Assembly (NCBI RefSeq): GCF_947623445.1
Contig: NC_135245.1
Coordinates: 17,801,501-17,865,500 of the forward strand
DNA: 64,000 bases
Reading direction: 5' to 3'
From: Clavelina lepadiformis
Taxonomy: Eukaryota; Chordata; Ascidiacea; Aplousobranchia; Clavelinidae
Part shown: positions 36,151 to 49,863 of the stretch, one piece after another
Numbering within the stretch: the first letter of the stretch is position 1
Layout of the letters: each line of letters begins with the position of its first letter
The notes under the pieces: generated by a model
What the model saw: the letters and a program-made list of their open reading frames with translations, nothing else
Told to the model about the DNA's origin: nothing
The model's database searches: none
Position numbers and translations under genes: made by a program

Positions 36151-39100
36151 ACCGAAACGTATATTGAATAGAGTTGCTGGCTAGATGTAACACTCCCTAT
36201 ATCCTCAATCCACGTAATCTAAGTAAATAAAATATTATTGCAGTTAGGGGACCTGCATAACATTTAATTGTATTAACCCTTTTTAGGCTAAAAGCAGATC
36301 GGAATTTTTGACGTCATATCTTTATAATTCAACTTTTCACAGTAAACTGACTGCTATATAGCCTACTGTTGTACTGTCGATATATTGTACACATTGCTGC
36401 ATGGTCCACAAGGATAAAAGTTTGCTTCCTTCGGCCATCGGGAAATATCTCAGCACAACTTTCTTATCCTCTTACTTTTGTGTTTTCATCATCGCTTTAT
36501 TTGTTACCGAAGCGTTTTTTGAGATGCTGTCAAACTTGTTAGCTAGGTTCTTGCTGCGAAATGTATGCAAAGCGACTCATACAAGCAAGCCATGTCATTT
36601 CACTGCATCGCTTAAATTATGATAATTGTTAAGTTGCCTACTTAAGCTATACACTTAGTTGTTCAACCGTGCGAACGAAACATCACGCAGAAAAAAGTCT
36701 CACGAAAATTAGGTGCAATTTTAAATCGATTCTCATTAACGGCGAATGTATTTCTAAAGTCAACGCTATTTACATTAATACTAATATTACCTTTCTCCAA
36801 CACTGTCCAGCGATATAAAGTCAGCCTACATTTTGACATCTTTTCTTCCTGTGGGTTTGCTTGCACCAATAATAAAGTAAAATCAAACTTATTTAAAATT
36901 TAATTACACGCTTCCACAAGAAAAAAAAGTCAAAGTAAAATTTATGGTATTCTTTTTGCAACACATATAATCCAATGTTGACTAAATAGCTGAAAAAAGC
37001 ATATCTTTTTCTTCAAGATCAACTTATTACCGTAGTAACATGGCTTGCCAGTTCATGAACGGCGCATTCTAACTGATTCACTTGTGTATATTCACATAGG
37101 CCTTTTAAAGTGGAAGCTTTAAAATTGAATTGGGTAAATGATATGCCCTTTAAATTTGGTAATAACAATTTAGTTTTAAACAACTTAATCCGCCGATGTG
37201 GTTTTGGACTATTTGAAGCTGCCAAAGAAGTTTTAAGCTTATTATGAGATAGAACGCCAACTCGAGAAAAACAAACCTTTTTGTCTAAAACTAAATCTTC
37301 CCTTCGTATTCTCTGTTTAAACTATGGTAAAAAGTCGTGGTATTTTTCGTGAATATTTTTTTGTTGAACTATTACGTCATACATTTGACTATTATGTGAA
37401 TAACGTAAAATAAGCTTGAAAAATCGAATTTAAATCACGTTTCATTATCTTTTTTTCATACAACTTTTAGACATAAATACTGAAAGACATTTTAATCATT
37501 GGACTCCATGCAGATGAGAAGTTTTCAAAGCGCCTCAGGCGAAGTTAACATTTCATAATCGGTTATTTCTTTTGCTATGTCATAGCATCAAACCAAAAGT
37601 CGAGAGGGCCAATATATTGTCTTGTTGTTAATAGTCACGGGTAAAACCTTTAAACCAGGAATTTCTAAACTTTTTTTGATCCCATTTACCTTGTGGATAT
37701 TTTTATCGAACTTCGTGTACCCCAGTTAAAAATAAGAAAATAAAACCGAAGTTTCAATGCGTTTTAGCAAAGATTTCATTGAGTATCTTGTTTACTGGCC
37801 CAAGCATTTGATATATTAATTGTGGCATAAATGCCTATTATAGGCTCGGCCGCAAGAAACGAGAGAATTCAGATGTGCGCGTGCAATAGTGTCCTACGGA
37901 GACGAGAACCTGAATTGGATGTGCGTGATATTTGTTATTTTGCCGACGTTTTAGATCGAAATATTTTCAAACTCTGAGGCTATTAATTCCACCGAAGGCT
38001 TGATGATTTTTGTAAAACTTGCTTAATTGCTTAGTATTCAATTACACCGCACTTAAACTTTGGTTTATCTTTGGACCTTTGCGAAGCATTAAAGAAGCTA
38101 CCAGAATGTAAGACGACCAAGTCTCATGTAACACGAGTATACTCTTCCGTTTTAAGAGCGACTTATTCTGACAATAACATGCATCGGCTGGTAAGGTATG
38201 GTCTTCATCTAAGGAGTAGGGATGTGCCGCGAGGAAAACTATTTAGGTTTGTGTTGTCACAGTTATAATGTAGATCGAAGGATATCACTTCCACATCTAT
38301 ATTTGCATTAGTATTAAACAGTATAGGTTTATCATTATGTTGCACAATTTTGTTTTTAACATAAAGCAATTGCCAAACAAGTTGCCGATATGTAAATAAA
38401 TATCGATTAAAATCCTAAATTAGTTTGGTAAAAAAAACTTTTTTTAAAAAGAATGCTTTCCCTACTAAAGCTAAGCCTCCCCAATTGTAATTTCCCATCA
38501 AAGTCTATAAATCAAGAAAGCTAATCTAATTGGCACAATGCCATTGATATTCGGGTTCGACAGAGTTAATGTTCGTATGGAATCGAAGTTTCCACTTCGG
38601 TAATATTCGGTGAACCTATTAAGGTTTTCGATTTGTATCGAAACATTCTTGGTATGTTATTACGCGGCCTAGTATTATACGCTATTTTGTATTACAGAGG
38701 CAAAACAATGCAGTAGAATATAATTGTAGCTTGTAAAGTGACTTAGTTTGCTGATATTCCACTTGTCTTTGACAATAATAACTCGGTTTCAAGAAATATT
38801 GTCTGACGATGTCGTTATGAAAAACTTTAAGCTGTTAGACAGAATTTATGTTAAAATACCGCACTTATTCGAGAACAACAGATTCGTTTAACTAAATGTA
38901 AACATTTTTCACTTCATTCCATATTCTCTACACCAATCTTGCCTTTTAAGAACATAACATTAACGTGACGAATACATGAACCAAGATAACTGAATTTAAG
39001 CAATTAAAAACTTAAACATGACAAGCTGTTGTTTTTTGTATCGCGAAAATTATACAAGGGGAATTAAAACGTTCTTAGAAAATTTAAATTGTTCAAATTC

Positions 39101-42100
39101 CAACAAATCATAAATACTCTTTAGCATGTTGTGTATGGTGTATAGCTTGTCTCCTGTGTTATTAGTGTTATTTTTATTCAGGGGCGTTAACACAAAAGTA
39201 TGCTACTGTAATTGTTTAATAACTTTACTTTAAAAGTGGAGGTCTTACGCAACACAATGGCAACACAAGCTTCACTCGTTATTGACCTCTTGCGGCTGTT
39301 AAGATTGCTTAGAAAAACATGCTATGGTTTTTTTGTTATAGGTCCCTGTACGCAAGCCCAGTTTTATTTTGCTGACGTATTTCTAAATGATTATTGGAAA
39401 ACTGATAATTAATCATCAATGACTTCAATTTCCTAGAAAAATAGCCCTTGCACTTAATTGAAGGAGGGCTGCAAGCTCAATCGACTTTTATTTGACTTGA
39501 TGTTCGAGCACGCAAAGTTTTTACGAGTCCAAAGTTCAGGTTTGGTTTATGTCGATTGATTTGGCACAATTTACGCCAATTGCATTGGCATAATTAACTA
39601 TACTTTGAGTTCGATTTTACCTAAATGTCAAGTTTTTTTTTCATCAATCTTGGAAGCTTGTTGTACAATAACGCAAGCAGCAAAAATTGCTGACATTTCT
39701 TTATTGCAATTGTTTTAACAATCTACTCAACTTGATCGATTTTTTAGAGCGCTTTTAGGAATTTTTACCTTTCGAGTTCAATTTCGGCAAAATGGTGGAG
39801 TTATTTCGAGTTCTAGTTGGCAAACCTTATTGAAATTTGAAAGTATCCCAATTCTCAATATGCGCTACACCTTAAAAGGGAACACTTGCTTGGCATTCCA
39901 ATAACATATTAACTTTCTTAAAAGCCATTTTTCGATTCTAAGTGTCGTAATGCCACTCACCAATCTCTCTATACACTGACCATAGCATGCTCTTTCAACT
40001 CTGACTTCACCATACGTCAGCACACGATTACAATACTGACATTTTCACAAAGTTATTTCTATCACATGCATATATCATTAGTTCATTACGTATGATTATG
40101 AATAACGTTACATACGCTACGGGAGTGTTGTCTTCGATCCAGAAATTCACGTTGTGTTACCTGGGTCGGCTTGCTTACGGATCTGACCAAAATACATTTT
40201 CTGTTACCAGCTGCATTTCAGGAAAAATAAAATCTTTCGAATATTCAATTAAATTAACTCATTGAATGCGCTTTACTTAGTCTCCAGCTACGGTAAACCT
40301 TAAAATGTTTACATCGTCGTACAGCGTTCACAAGTTGACCAAGCGCTTGCAACATCAATCATTTGACAAATCATTAACATTAATCTTCTTCTCGTTCTCA
40401 TTATAAAGGAGTTGCAGATATTTGGCAAATGAACCAGCGTCCTATTTTACGTTCATTTGATCTCAATAATAGACAAATCTTGACACATCAAAAGATCGGA
40501 TTCATTGATTTCATGTCGGTTCATTTTTTGCCTTGTCTACCTGAAGTCATTTAGCTTCAGCACGAGCATTCTGGTTTAACACTGTTTTATACTCATTATC
40601 TTACATCAACAACTATACCTCAAACACAACTAACACCTCAAAATTTCTTTTTGTTGAGGCATATGCACTGTACGTGTTTCTGTTTTTTCGATTTTGCAAG
40701 CGCGAATGGTTTAAACTTTTCGCTTGACAGGTTTTAATTCCTTTCAGCCATGATGATGATAAATGGCTGGTTTATTTTAGTTCACTTCTTCCCGCCAATA
40801 CTGTGGATTATATTGCGAGGTGATGATGTTATTTTTCTTTTCCATTCAAACTCAAATTGACATTTAAACTATGTTTACTCGGTGTAAGAGTGACGCCAAC
40901 TTCCTTGGAAATGTGCCATAGTTACTGTCAGTTCCATGGCCACTTGGTAATCTTGGTTTAACCTATGTTGCCCGATTTGCTCCCTTTCTTTAACTCGTGA
41001 AAACGTAGCAGTAGACCTAAACTTGTCTAGCTTTAAAGTATGACACTCTGATAGCAGCCTACAACAATGTTCCATGTACGGTCAAAATCAAGTTATATGT
41101 ATATCCATCACTGCTAACACCACAATAGATCGATTACTAATGAAATGATTGCCATGTGATAATGATGATGATGTCATAATGACTACCAAATGATGGTTTA
41201 CTAAATTTCGTATTGAAATATAATCTTGGTTCGCTATAACACATTTGGCGACATGTAAGATCAATCATCGCTAACAGGCTGAGGCCAGGTAGATTATACA
41301 TATTGATATGCTGAGATATTTTAATCAATGTGTTCCTCCTAGGAAATCTTAGGATGCATGATGTTGTCGCGTCATCCCATGTTACAATTGTAACTTACAT
41401 GTAGAAGTTATATCTAACTACCAAAACATGCAAATGGAATTTCCTGCAGTAACCGAGCTCACGTTAAGCTCAGTCTCAAAGACAATACATGTGCGTTTCA
41501 AAAAGCTTCGTCTTACTAACGTTATTTATGCTTTATGTCACCAGTAAACTACTATATTGTATCACTAGCAAACCGAGTTTGAATTGTTATACATGCCTCA
41601 AGATCAAACAATAAGTTAAGATTGCCAGAACGGCCTTTTGTATATTCATTGGAATTTAAGTGATATTCAATTAAAATCCCAGGATCCCGACAAACATTTA
41701 TTGTAGTGCAATTGTAACTCTCTCAGCAAACTACAAAGGTACGACCTGGGATACCCGGACACATCTACCACTGGTTGGTAATCCTTCCTACAAACCAACA
41801 TTGACATCAAACAACTAAATTTAAAGCTTATTTGTGATCTTCAAGAACAGCACATCACCATAATAACATGTCTTGTCAGAACATGAACACAAAGACCCTG
41901 ATCAGACAACCTGTTTGTATTTATCTATAAAATCTAAAAGTTTTTAGAAATAGGGTCATGATTAATTGCAAGCTATAGACTATAGAGAGTATCTGTAATG
42001 CCACTTAGCTGTGATTAAAATGGTTTAGGTTTAAGTGTTATATTTTAACCATGTGGTTTTGGAAAACTTTAAAACCTGCAGGAAAACATTCAAGCTACGA

Positions 42101-43859
42101 TTAAAGCACACACACTTGAGAAAAACAAAGCCGTTTGACTAAAGGTCGACATATCTGGCTCTGGTCCTTATCATATACATTGCAGCAAACATCACAGCTT
42201 AAACACATAATATAGATGACAAAATGTGCAACGATTACCGTGATTTAGCAATTAATAACTTAAACTTGAAGTGTTGTATTTCTTTCGCATTGATGACAAG
42301 AACAGAAATTATTTCAAAAGATTCCAAAGAAATCTAAAATTCCAACAAATAAAAAAGCTCAGAATTTTTTCAAAAGTGTGACTTGTTTCCTACTTTAGTG
42401 TATTTGAACTTTATGTGTGAAGTGTGAAGCAAAAACACTATTATCAAAGACGAAGCCTCGTCTGACCAACATACATGTATAATGCTAATAAATACATAAT
42501 TTTAGATCATTCTGGGCTGTTGAAGATGTTTGTAATAAATATGCTTAATTTTGTTACATGAATTTTCTGATTGGTCGTCTAAATCCACAACTGAAATCAG
42601 AGAAAGGACAAAAACATTTTACACAAATAAATATATTTTCAACAACTTTCTATGTATGAAGCATTAATATAGAAAAACTTTCTTAGTTTTGTCTTATCTG
42701 TCTTACTTATTTTTATCGCATTACTCTTTTAAATGTCATTGTCGGTAAATGTTTTCTAAAATAGTTATTGAAGCGCATTTAAGAAAAATTGAACTGCATT
42801 AAAGAATTTGTTTTCAGGTCTGAATACGCGAAACGCAAACAATTGCAATATATTCAAATTTGTAATATACAGTAGTTAGGAATGTATCAACATCATTGCA
42901 AAAAATATTATTTTCATCTGAAATTAAAGATATTCATTTGTTATTGAACTATTTATGTTTGCCGCAAGTTATTAATTTCCGAAATCAATATTAATTTCAT
43001 GCATTTATTTGCAAAAAAACGTATACAAAATCTTATTCTTGAATAGTGATTTTTACTGCTTTTTTCTTTTCCAATGTATTTCTGCTTGGTGCCAATTAGC
43101 TGTCATTGTTGTTATTGACTGAAATTGTCAAATTCCAAATTCAAATTTGTCATTTTTAAAAAATCAATCGGAAAACTCAAAAAACGATTTGAAAACTTTT
43201 GGTACGACGGACTTGATGCTTATAAACGATAAAAGATCATCAAGGGAATAAAAATAACAATGTTTTGAACCATTTAAAAAATTTTGACATAGGCGAAGAC
43301 CATGCAAAATACACTGCATAATATCGTGAAAAAGTTACCTATAAGAATAAAACAGACTAAATATGGTCATCTGAAACATTCTGGCTGTAGTTAATCATAC
43401 TTACATATAATACAAAGACAAAAAATTTTGAAACGGAAATTGTTGTTTTTTTTCAAATCTTTAGAAACTTTGTCATTAAGTTTTTTCATTTACTTTTTGA
43501 TTTGAAATAAACTTGAAGCTATTTTTTCTTGGAACTATCATCACCTAGCGGACTTTTGTCCTTCCTCTACAAAAGTTAACATTGGAACTCCAGTCCGTTC
43601 AACGCTTGAAGGTAAAACTCACAGAAAGACGCAAAAAATCATCGACTGATAAACCGAACTATAATACAAGGTTGTCTCTGTTTATGATAAAAAGCCTAAA
43701 ATAAACTGCTGAAATTTTTCGAAGTGTCGGTAAAAGCGTAATTTCTCCCGGAACCAAAACTTGCTTCAGATCAAGAAAAGTTGCGAATGACTATAAAACA
43801 TTTTGATTTCTTTACAAATCCTATCCACGTCCTGCACAAGTTAGTTGCATTAAGTGTTT

Positions 43860-43945
43860 AGAAATATTATATGGCTCTCACAAAAATACAATTAAAATTA
43901 TGTAGCTTTCATGGCTCCCTTAACCAAAAAGTTTCCCCACCCCTG
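43860..43945. mobile_element. hAT terminal remnant
   Basis: The stretch TATGGCTCTCACAAAAATAC ... CATGGCTCCCTTAACC ending GTTTCCCCACCCCTG reads, on the minus strand, like the CAGGGGTGGGGAAAC start of a hAT element. The partner end was not found, so this is a fragment or one end of a diverged copy. Confidence 0.5.
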
Positions 43946-44404
43946 CGCTAATCAAACAAATAAATTCCTTCTGTAATTTTGTTATTTGTTTGATATTAGG
44001 ATTATTCATGAGTTAGCCACAAAGTGAAAATATTCCATACTTATATTTAGTAGTTCATATTGTATCAATTGATAAATGTAACATCAACATTCGGCCAATC
44101 ACAAATAAATTCATCTTCCAAAACTACATTTTCTAAGCTTTTTTTCCAAACTACACGCCATGTGCATTAAGTTAGTATCAGTTAATTTGATTTATCTATT
44201 TCAATGGTTCCTTCAACGCAACGTAAAGGATTCCTCACAAAATTATAAAGAAACGTATATACAATATCTATCATATTCATGTTATATTATATTCATTTCA
44301 ATGGAATATTATAAATCGTATATATGACAATGATTTTTTAAATCAGTGATATACATGAGAAAGACAGCAAAGGCCACTACAAACCCAAAAACACTGTTTC
44401 GAGT

Positions 44405-45469
44405 TTACTCCAGTTGAGGTGAAGTTGTCTCTTTCAAAACCATGTGATTTGTACGTTTAAACTTTTCCAGGTTTGCCGCAAGGTTCGACCGAAAATCCGA
44501 TCTGACAAAAGCGTATAGAATGGGGTTAATAGAACTGGTAGCCCACGCCAAGCAAAGTGAGTAAGGATACAAGTTATCAAAACATTCTTTGGAAAACGAA
44601 AGCACATGGAAATATGTAGCGAGGCCAGAATAGAAATTTAAGATATTTGCTGGGAACCAGCCAACGAAAAACGTAATGATGATAGCAGTTGATGGTTTGA
44701 CAACTTTGTCTTGTGCAGTATTTTGACCAAATGCATGTCGCTTGACGTGAATAAAAATTGATAAATAACAAGACTACACCACAGTGATTGGAAAAGCAAA
44801 TCCAACAAAAAAGAAAACAAAATGCGCAAGGCCTCGAGTAGTGAAATCTCCAGGAGTGGCATAGGAAGGTTGAATGTCACAAATCACGACAAAGTTTTCC
44901 GATTCCGATCCGATTCTTTGGGAAGCGTTAAAGCTTTTTGTTGCAGAAAAAGTGCTTCCAGTTCCTTGCGTGTTGTTTGTTCCGTTGACCGGATGATAAT
45001 ATTGGAATGTAGGAGATTTTGCAGGAAGTTTACTAGTTCAAACATCCAACATGAAATGTATGAAAAAACCAAGCCCTATCAGCCAGATGAGACCACAAAC
45101 CACATTTGTCACTTTGCGGGTTCGAAACCGATCAAGGTTCATAAGCCTTACTACCGCCACCAAACGATCGACGCTCATCGCAACAACAAACATTATGCTA
45201 CACAGCATGTTTACTGCTGAAATGGAATAAGCAAGTTTGCACATAATTTGACCAGAGAACCAGTTGCCGTTGCTGATAAATAAATGTCCCCAGAACGGTG
45301 TGACCAGCATCAAGAGTGCGTCAGCAACGGCGAGGTTGAAAACGTAAGTGATTGATATCGACCAAGAAGACTTCTGACATAAGAGTACACATAAAACTGA
45401 AATATTTCCAATCACACCTACAGCGCTGATCACGAAAAGGATGATTCCAGCTAGAAGAGTAGCAGCCAT
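44405..45469 (-). pseudogene. Class A GPCR with two in-frame stop codons
   Basis: From the ATG at 45469 (MAATLLAGI) to the TAA at 44405-44407 the frame holds 354 codons with no frameshift. TGA at codon 144 (45038-45040, after TM4) and TAG at codon 232 (44774-44776, in TM5) interrupt it. Landmarks on either side are well kept: LAVAD in TM2, SVDRL at the end of TM3, NGTNNT sequons in the second extracellular loop, FFVGWFP in TM6 and NPILY in TM7. It is a paralogue of the intact receptor at 52921-54003: both share VDRLVAVVR, RFRTRKVT, ITFFVGW and the LCLAW/NP segment. The TAG sits where the paralogue has Ser in VVVSACYI. Most simply a young pseudogene. An allele-specific loss or assembly error is also possible. 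Confidence 0.85.
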
Positions 45470-45484
45470 TTTTTTATACTTCAC

Positions 45485-46758
45485 TTAATAAAATCTAAAC
45501 AAAAATGCGCACACCTGTATAATATACATGATGTCGTAATAATGATAGATGAAAATAAGAATTCACCTAAATTGCCACTACCTGTTATCCTTATCTTTGG
45601 CTTGAAGATATTTTATTACGTGTACATTTAAATTTACAATCTACAATACTCCATCGCACTAAATAAAACATTGCTAAATATTATAATGAAATAGTCCTTT
45701 TTCTCTTTCGTATAATTAACCCGAAATACTTCCACAGAACCTTTAGTAAATGTTCTAATATTTTCTATTCCACTTTCAACACAAAATGCTCGCTAATTAT
45801 TCAGCAGCCTGCTTGGAGTTTTGTACAAAGGGTTTTAAGCGAAGTCACTTTGTGATGCATAAAACTACCTGCGTTGTTGTATATACTTTATATAATGATC
45901 TCAGCATCCGTTGTATAGAGAATTAGCCATTAATCAAAAGAAACGACGATATGTGTTTTCAAAGTATCTAGCAAAGGTACATCAGCAACGGGCAGAAATT
46001 TTTAACCTTTTTTCAGCTTGTAAAAATCAGAAGCACTTGCGTCAAAATCAAAATATGGAAAACATATTATTGATGTAAGCAAGTTTCAGAACTTGACACA
46101 TTTTTAAATTGAAACGAGAAATGTGTCTTGCTCAACAATATAAAATGATTAAAGTTTCATGATTAGAATAGAAATAACTTATAATGATTAATAACGTAGC
46201 TGATTGAACTGTAATGTTTGTATGTCGCAGATCAAAGATATAGGTTACAATATATATGAGACGTCAGTATGAGAATTTACGTAATAGGTTAAAGCCTGTC
46301 AATCAGAATTTTCCGCATAAAGTAAACTTAAGCTGAGGGCAAATATTATTCAACTAGCGTAGCTAAAGACGCTCAAAACTGACATTAATGAACATTTTGG
46401 GTAAAAACCGCTTTTGTTTTTATCTCTTGTGCACAAGCAAGTCATTGTTCTTAGTCAAAGAACTTGGTACTTGGATATTCTTGGTACTTGGATAAAACCT
46501 GAGTATGACGTCAGGCAATGGTGAACTTTCAATCAACCAACTAATTCAATAACACTTTTCCTTTCATTCGTAAACAGTATGACGAACATCTATTTTGAGA
46601 AAATATATTTTGCTGTCGGAGACGAATGAGGTTAAGTTGCGCATGTTTTTTAAAACTGACGTCAACAATAGGTTGTATTCATGGTAAAACACAAGCACGA
46701 AATGAAAACCTTGAGTAGAAATTAACCACAAAATCTAAGTTGGCGCCAGACAAAACAC
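45485..46758. other. Shared upstream region between divergent genes
   Basis: Lies between the GPCR pseudogene (minus) and the first collagen-F5/8C gene (plus). Holds the core promoter of the latter at its right edge; nothing else identified. Confidence 0.5.
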
Positions 46759-46766
46759 TATAAATA
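46759..46766 (+). promoter_or_regulatory. TATA box of collagen-F5/8C gene 1
   Basis: TATAAATA lies about 70 bp upstream of the ATG at 46836, leaving a short 5' leader. Confidence 0.65.
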
Positions 46767-46835
46767 GTGGTTCGGTTTTCATGACTGCGTTAACTTCAAT
46801 AAATCGACCTTAAAGTTGAATCGAGAACCGTCAAA

Positions 46836-48105
46836 ATGCTTTCTCTTTCTTGTATGACTTTCGTCCTCGTGGTGCCTCTTATTTCCGGACACTCTGATGA
46901 AATTTGTTTGACTCTGAATCGTTGTAATGATGAAACGCGTCAGTCCCCCGAATCAACTCAAGGCCCTCCTGGACGTCGGGGAGCTGTAGGACTTCCGGGA
47001 CCTGTAGGACCTTCCGGTGAACCTGGGTACTGTGTTGGAAATGAAGACGAAGTGAATGAGCTTCGTGAAGAAATGCGTCAACTAAACGGTAAGATTTTCA
47101 TTGCCCTTTCAACATTTTCAGCTCAATTTCTAAGAATTATTTTAATAAGAATCTTATTACGTAATAGTCACATGAACTTGAACTTGCATAACAATTTTTT
47201 TAGACCAAGTGGCCAAGCTAACATCTATAACACAGCAAATGGACAAAGGTAACGGATATGTTTTAAGCGTCATTGGTACAGTGTTTTAAATCAAAGCCTG
47301 GATAATGAAGTGTGACAAAAATCCTGCAATTTTTATAATTACAGTGTAAAATACTAATAAACATAAGAAGGGGCTTATTTTCAGTGACGTTTTGTTCTGT
47401 CGGGTTGCGTGACGGTCGTGTGCAAAATGAAGATATAACTGCATCCTCTATCCACAATGAAGCCCATAGTCAGCTTCAGGGGAGACTGGATCATATTCAA
47501 CAAGCAGGCCATGCGGGAGGTTGGGTGCCTTTACGACGTAAGTTGGTATAATAACGTATTTACTGTTGTTAAAATGTCAAAGAAGTCTTCAAAAAGTAAA
47601 GAACTTTTACTCTTAACAATAGACAGTTTGTTTATCGTAACTCGCGTTTTGTTTGCAGTAACCACATCAGGGGAGTGGATTCAGGTTGATTTGCGAACTC
47701 CAGCTGCGGTCACAGGAGTTGTTACTCAAGGGAGGTCTGACTATGACGGCTGGGTGACGTCATACAAAGTATCTTATGGAAATTCTACCAACCAAATGCA
47801 CGTGATGCAACAAAATCGGAGAGACCTTGTGAGAAACGTAACATTTATGAATAGATTTGTTAAAACTATTCAAAAAAGTCTTTGTTTAGTATTCCAATTA
47901 TGTTTTTTGTATAGATTGCTATAATTACATTACACAAAATTATTTTAATTTTGCTTTGTTGCAGGTGTTTTATGCTTACCCGCAAAATAGTAACACCCAC
48001 GTGACTAATATGTTTCCTATATCATTAGCAGCAAGATATTGGAGATTGATTGCTCAGACTTGGCATAAGCAAATCGCTTTGCGCTTTGAACTGCTTACAT
48101 GTTGA
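46836..48105 (+). CDS. Secreted collagen-like lectin with F5/8 type C domain (gene 1)
   Basis: Five exons, 46836-47088, 47204-47248, 47385-47537, 47659-47828, 47965-48105, all GT-AG and phase-matched; 253 residues. Exon 1 encodes a signal peptide (MLSLSCMTFVLVVPLISG), the motif DEICLTL, seven collagen Gly-X-Y triplets starting GPPGRRG, and the start of a coiled coil. The 45-nt exon 2 extends the coiled coil. Exons 3-5 encode a discoidin (F5/8C) domain of about 150 residues: CSVGLRDGRVQNEDITASS, GEWIQVDLRTP, VTGVVTQGRSDYDGWVTSYKVSYG, closing ALRFELLTC. F5/8C domains bind glycans or lipids. Collagen and coiled coil imply a trimeric or higher extracellular lectin, comparable in design to ficolins and collectins but with another head. 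Paralogue of the gene at 55436-56885. Confidence 0.9.
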
Positions 48106-49412
48106 ACATTTTTTTATTTTTTGTCCCATTTTGATAACAAATATCTACAATTTTTTTAGCAGCGATCATTTGAAAAGTTATCCTTTGATCCTAAATTCAA
48201 AGCTTATCAGCATTTACTATTGTATACGGTACATGCATTTGAAAACATTAGGTTTTTCGTAAATATATTACGCTAAACAAATATGGTGCTATATTATTTT
48301 ATTTACTATTTAAAAGGTCCCATTTTGATCATATTATAGTTTTGTATTTTCAAGTCCCAAGTAACGTGTATAAAAACAAACAGCTGTTTGTGATATAGCT
48401 TTGGTGCATGCTGAACATATTTTTGTTTTCTGTGTTACCGTGCTGCTTGCTCTTTGAGATTTATGGTTGACAATTAGTAACCACTCTATTTCATTGGGCA
48501 CAAAAACTTTGTCATTTGATGACAAAACTGTATAAACTGTAACTGTAACTGTACAAAACAAATACAATTAGACGTCCAAATTAGCATTGTTGTGTAGTTA
48601 AATTATATGATTTAAATGATAATGATGTATATGATTTCTTGTCGCCCAATACTTCAAATGTCTTACACCATAAATATTTTATAAACACTTGATTCCAGAC
48701 TCGTGGTAATTCTCTTTCTGTTACACTCACACACACACACACACACACACACACGTATATACATAGGTTTGCCGTCATTCGTAGCTGTTTTGTCTGTCTG
48801 TTTGAGTGATTATTTCTTTCTAGCCGTTTAATATAAAAAGTTTGAATAAATCCGTGTGCATTTTGTACATCCAGGATAGGGAGGAACTCAGGCTTTGCTG
48901 TCTGAAGGGCATCCTTTTAGGAGATTAGTATTTCTAATTTTACTGATTACTTTCAGTGCTCTATTCGTTTATTAAATGGTTTGAAGGTGCCTTTGTGAGT
49001 GATCATATCGTAATTTTTACGAGCTAACATATATAAAAGCATAAAAATTCCTCAAAGTTCTGTGTTAAATTGCATCACGATTGTGCAAATTATGGTTTTG
49101 GTGAAACTGTATATTATAAAAGCGACACTATATGTATAAAGTTCACATGATTTAAGCATTTGAACTTAAAGATTTCAGTACTAAGCACTTCGATAACGTG
49201 CTTTTGCCACACTAATATGCACCTATATGTAGTGGCTTTCGGGCTCATATCATTCATTTCTACATGAAGATTCTTTATAATATTTGAGGATGTTTACACG
49301 ACTCATGTTTTCATTAATACTGTTTTGAAGTATCTTAATAATAATAATAACTACTTTGCCGCCTTACTTTCTCCAAACTAATCGAATCCTATATATTTTC
49401 AATGCTATATTT
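48106..49412. other. Intergenic
   Basis: AT-rich, no gene supported. Includes the CA microsatellite. Confidence 0.5.
48728..48754. repeat. (CA)n microsatellite
   Basis: Uninterrupted CA dinucleotides over about 27 bp. Confidence 0.95.
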
Positions 49413-49608
49413 CAGTGGTACTTAACCCCTGTGTCGCGACCCAAGCATGGGTTGCGGGGCCTTCGAGAATGGGGCGCAACTGGGTCCTGGCTATGACACT
49501 GACTGTGGATATTTCTATGTCATTTATTGCTATTAGGTCACCACTTGGGTCGACACCGCTCCCACAGATACGATTTTGGGTCGCGGCAAAAAAGATCAAG
49601 AACCACGG
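49413..49608. mobile_element. Small hAT MITE
   Basis: Starts CAGTGGTACTTAACCCCTG and ends AAGAACCACGG, an imperfect inverted pair. GTCGCGACC and GGGTCGCGGC lie inside each end. Flanking 8-mers ctatattt and ttatttat match at 5 of 8. 196 bp. Confidence 0.65.
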
Positions 49609-49863
49609 TTATTTATACGTAATGTATACTTCACCTAAAAATATGGAAATTTCGCTTCCGTTGCAAAAAAATTATTTTTTTTGAAATTATACCTTTAACG
49701 CGTGTTTGCCCTGCTTGAGGATGAAGATGACAACTTCAATGTCAAAGTAATAGTTTAATTGGCAGCAATTCGGTATAGGCTTTTTATTTCATGCAATTTG
49801 CAATGAAAATTGTATAATACATTGCAAAGCATATAAAGCATCACATATATTTTCTTTCTAAAG

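Larger units (their letters stand above)
30041..44404. other. Gene-poor stretch of about 14 kb
   Basis: No exon chain, homology or RNA gene could be supported. It contains the MITEs and remnants listed separately. The longest frame is 34293-34724 on the minus strand (143 codons, ATG start, MASLNNIGKLLARG), which has no recognisable domain. Confidence 0.55.

Noticed and set aside
37653-37730. Sequence resembling a hAT terminus (CAGGAATTTCTAAACTTTTT ... GTACCCCAG)
   Set aside because: Suggestive, but no opposite end or target duplication was found, so it is not listed as an element.
38071-38268. 65-codon frame with a soluble-looking sequence
   Set aside because: No ATG at its start, no splice sites or family similarity.
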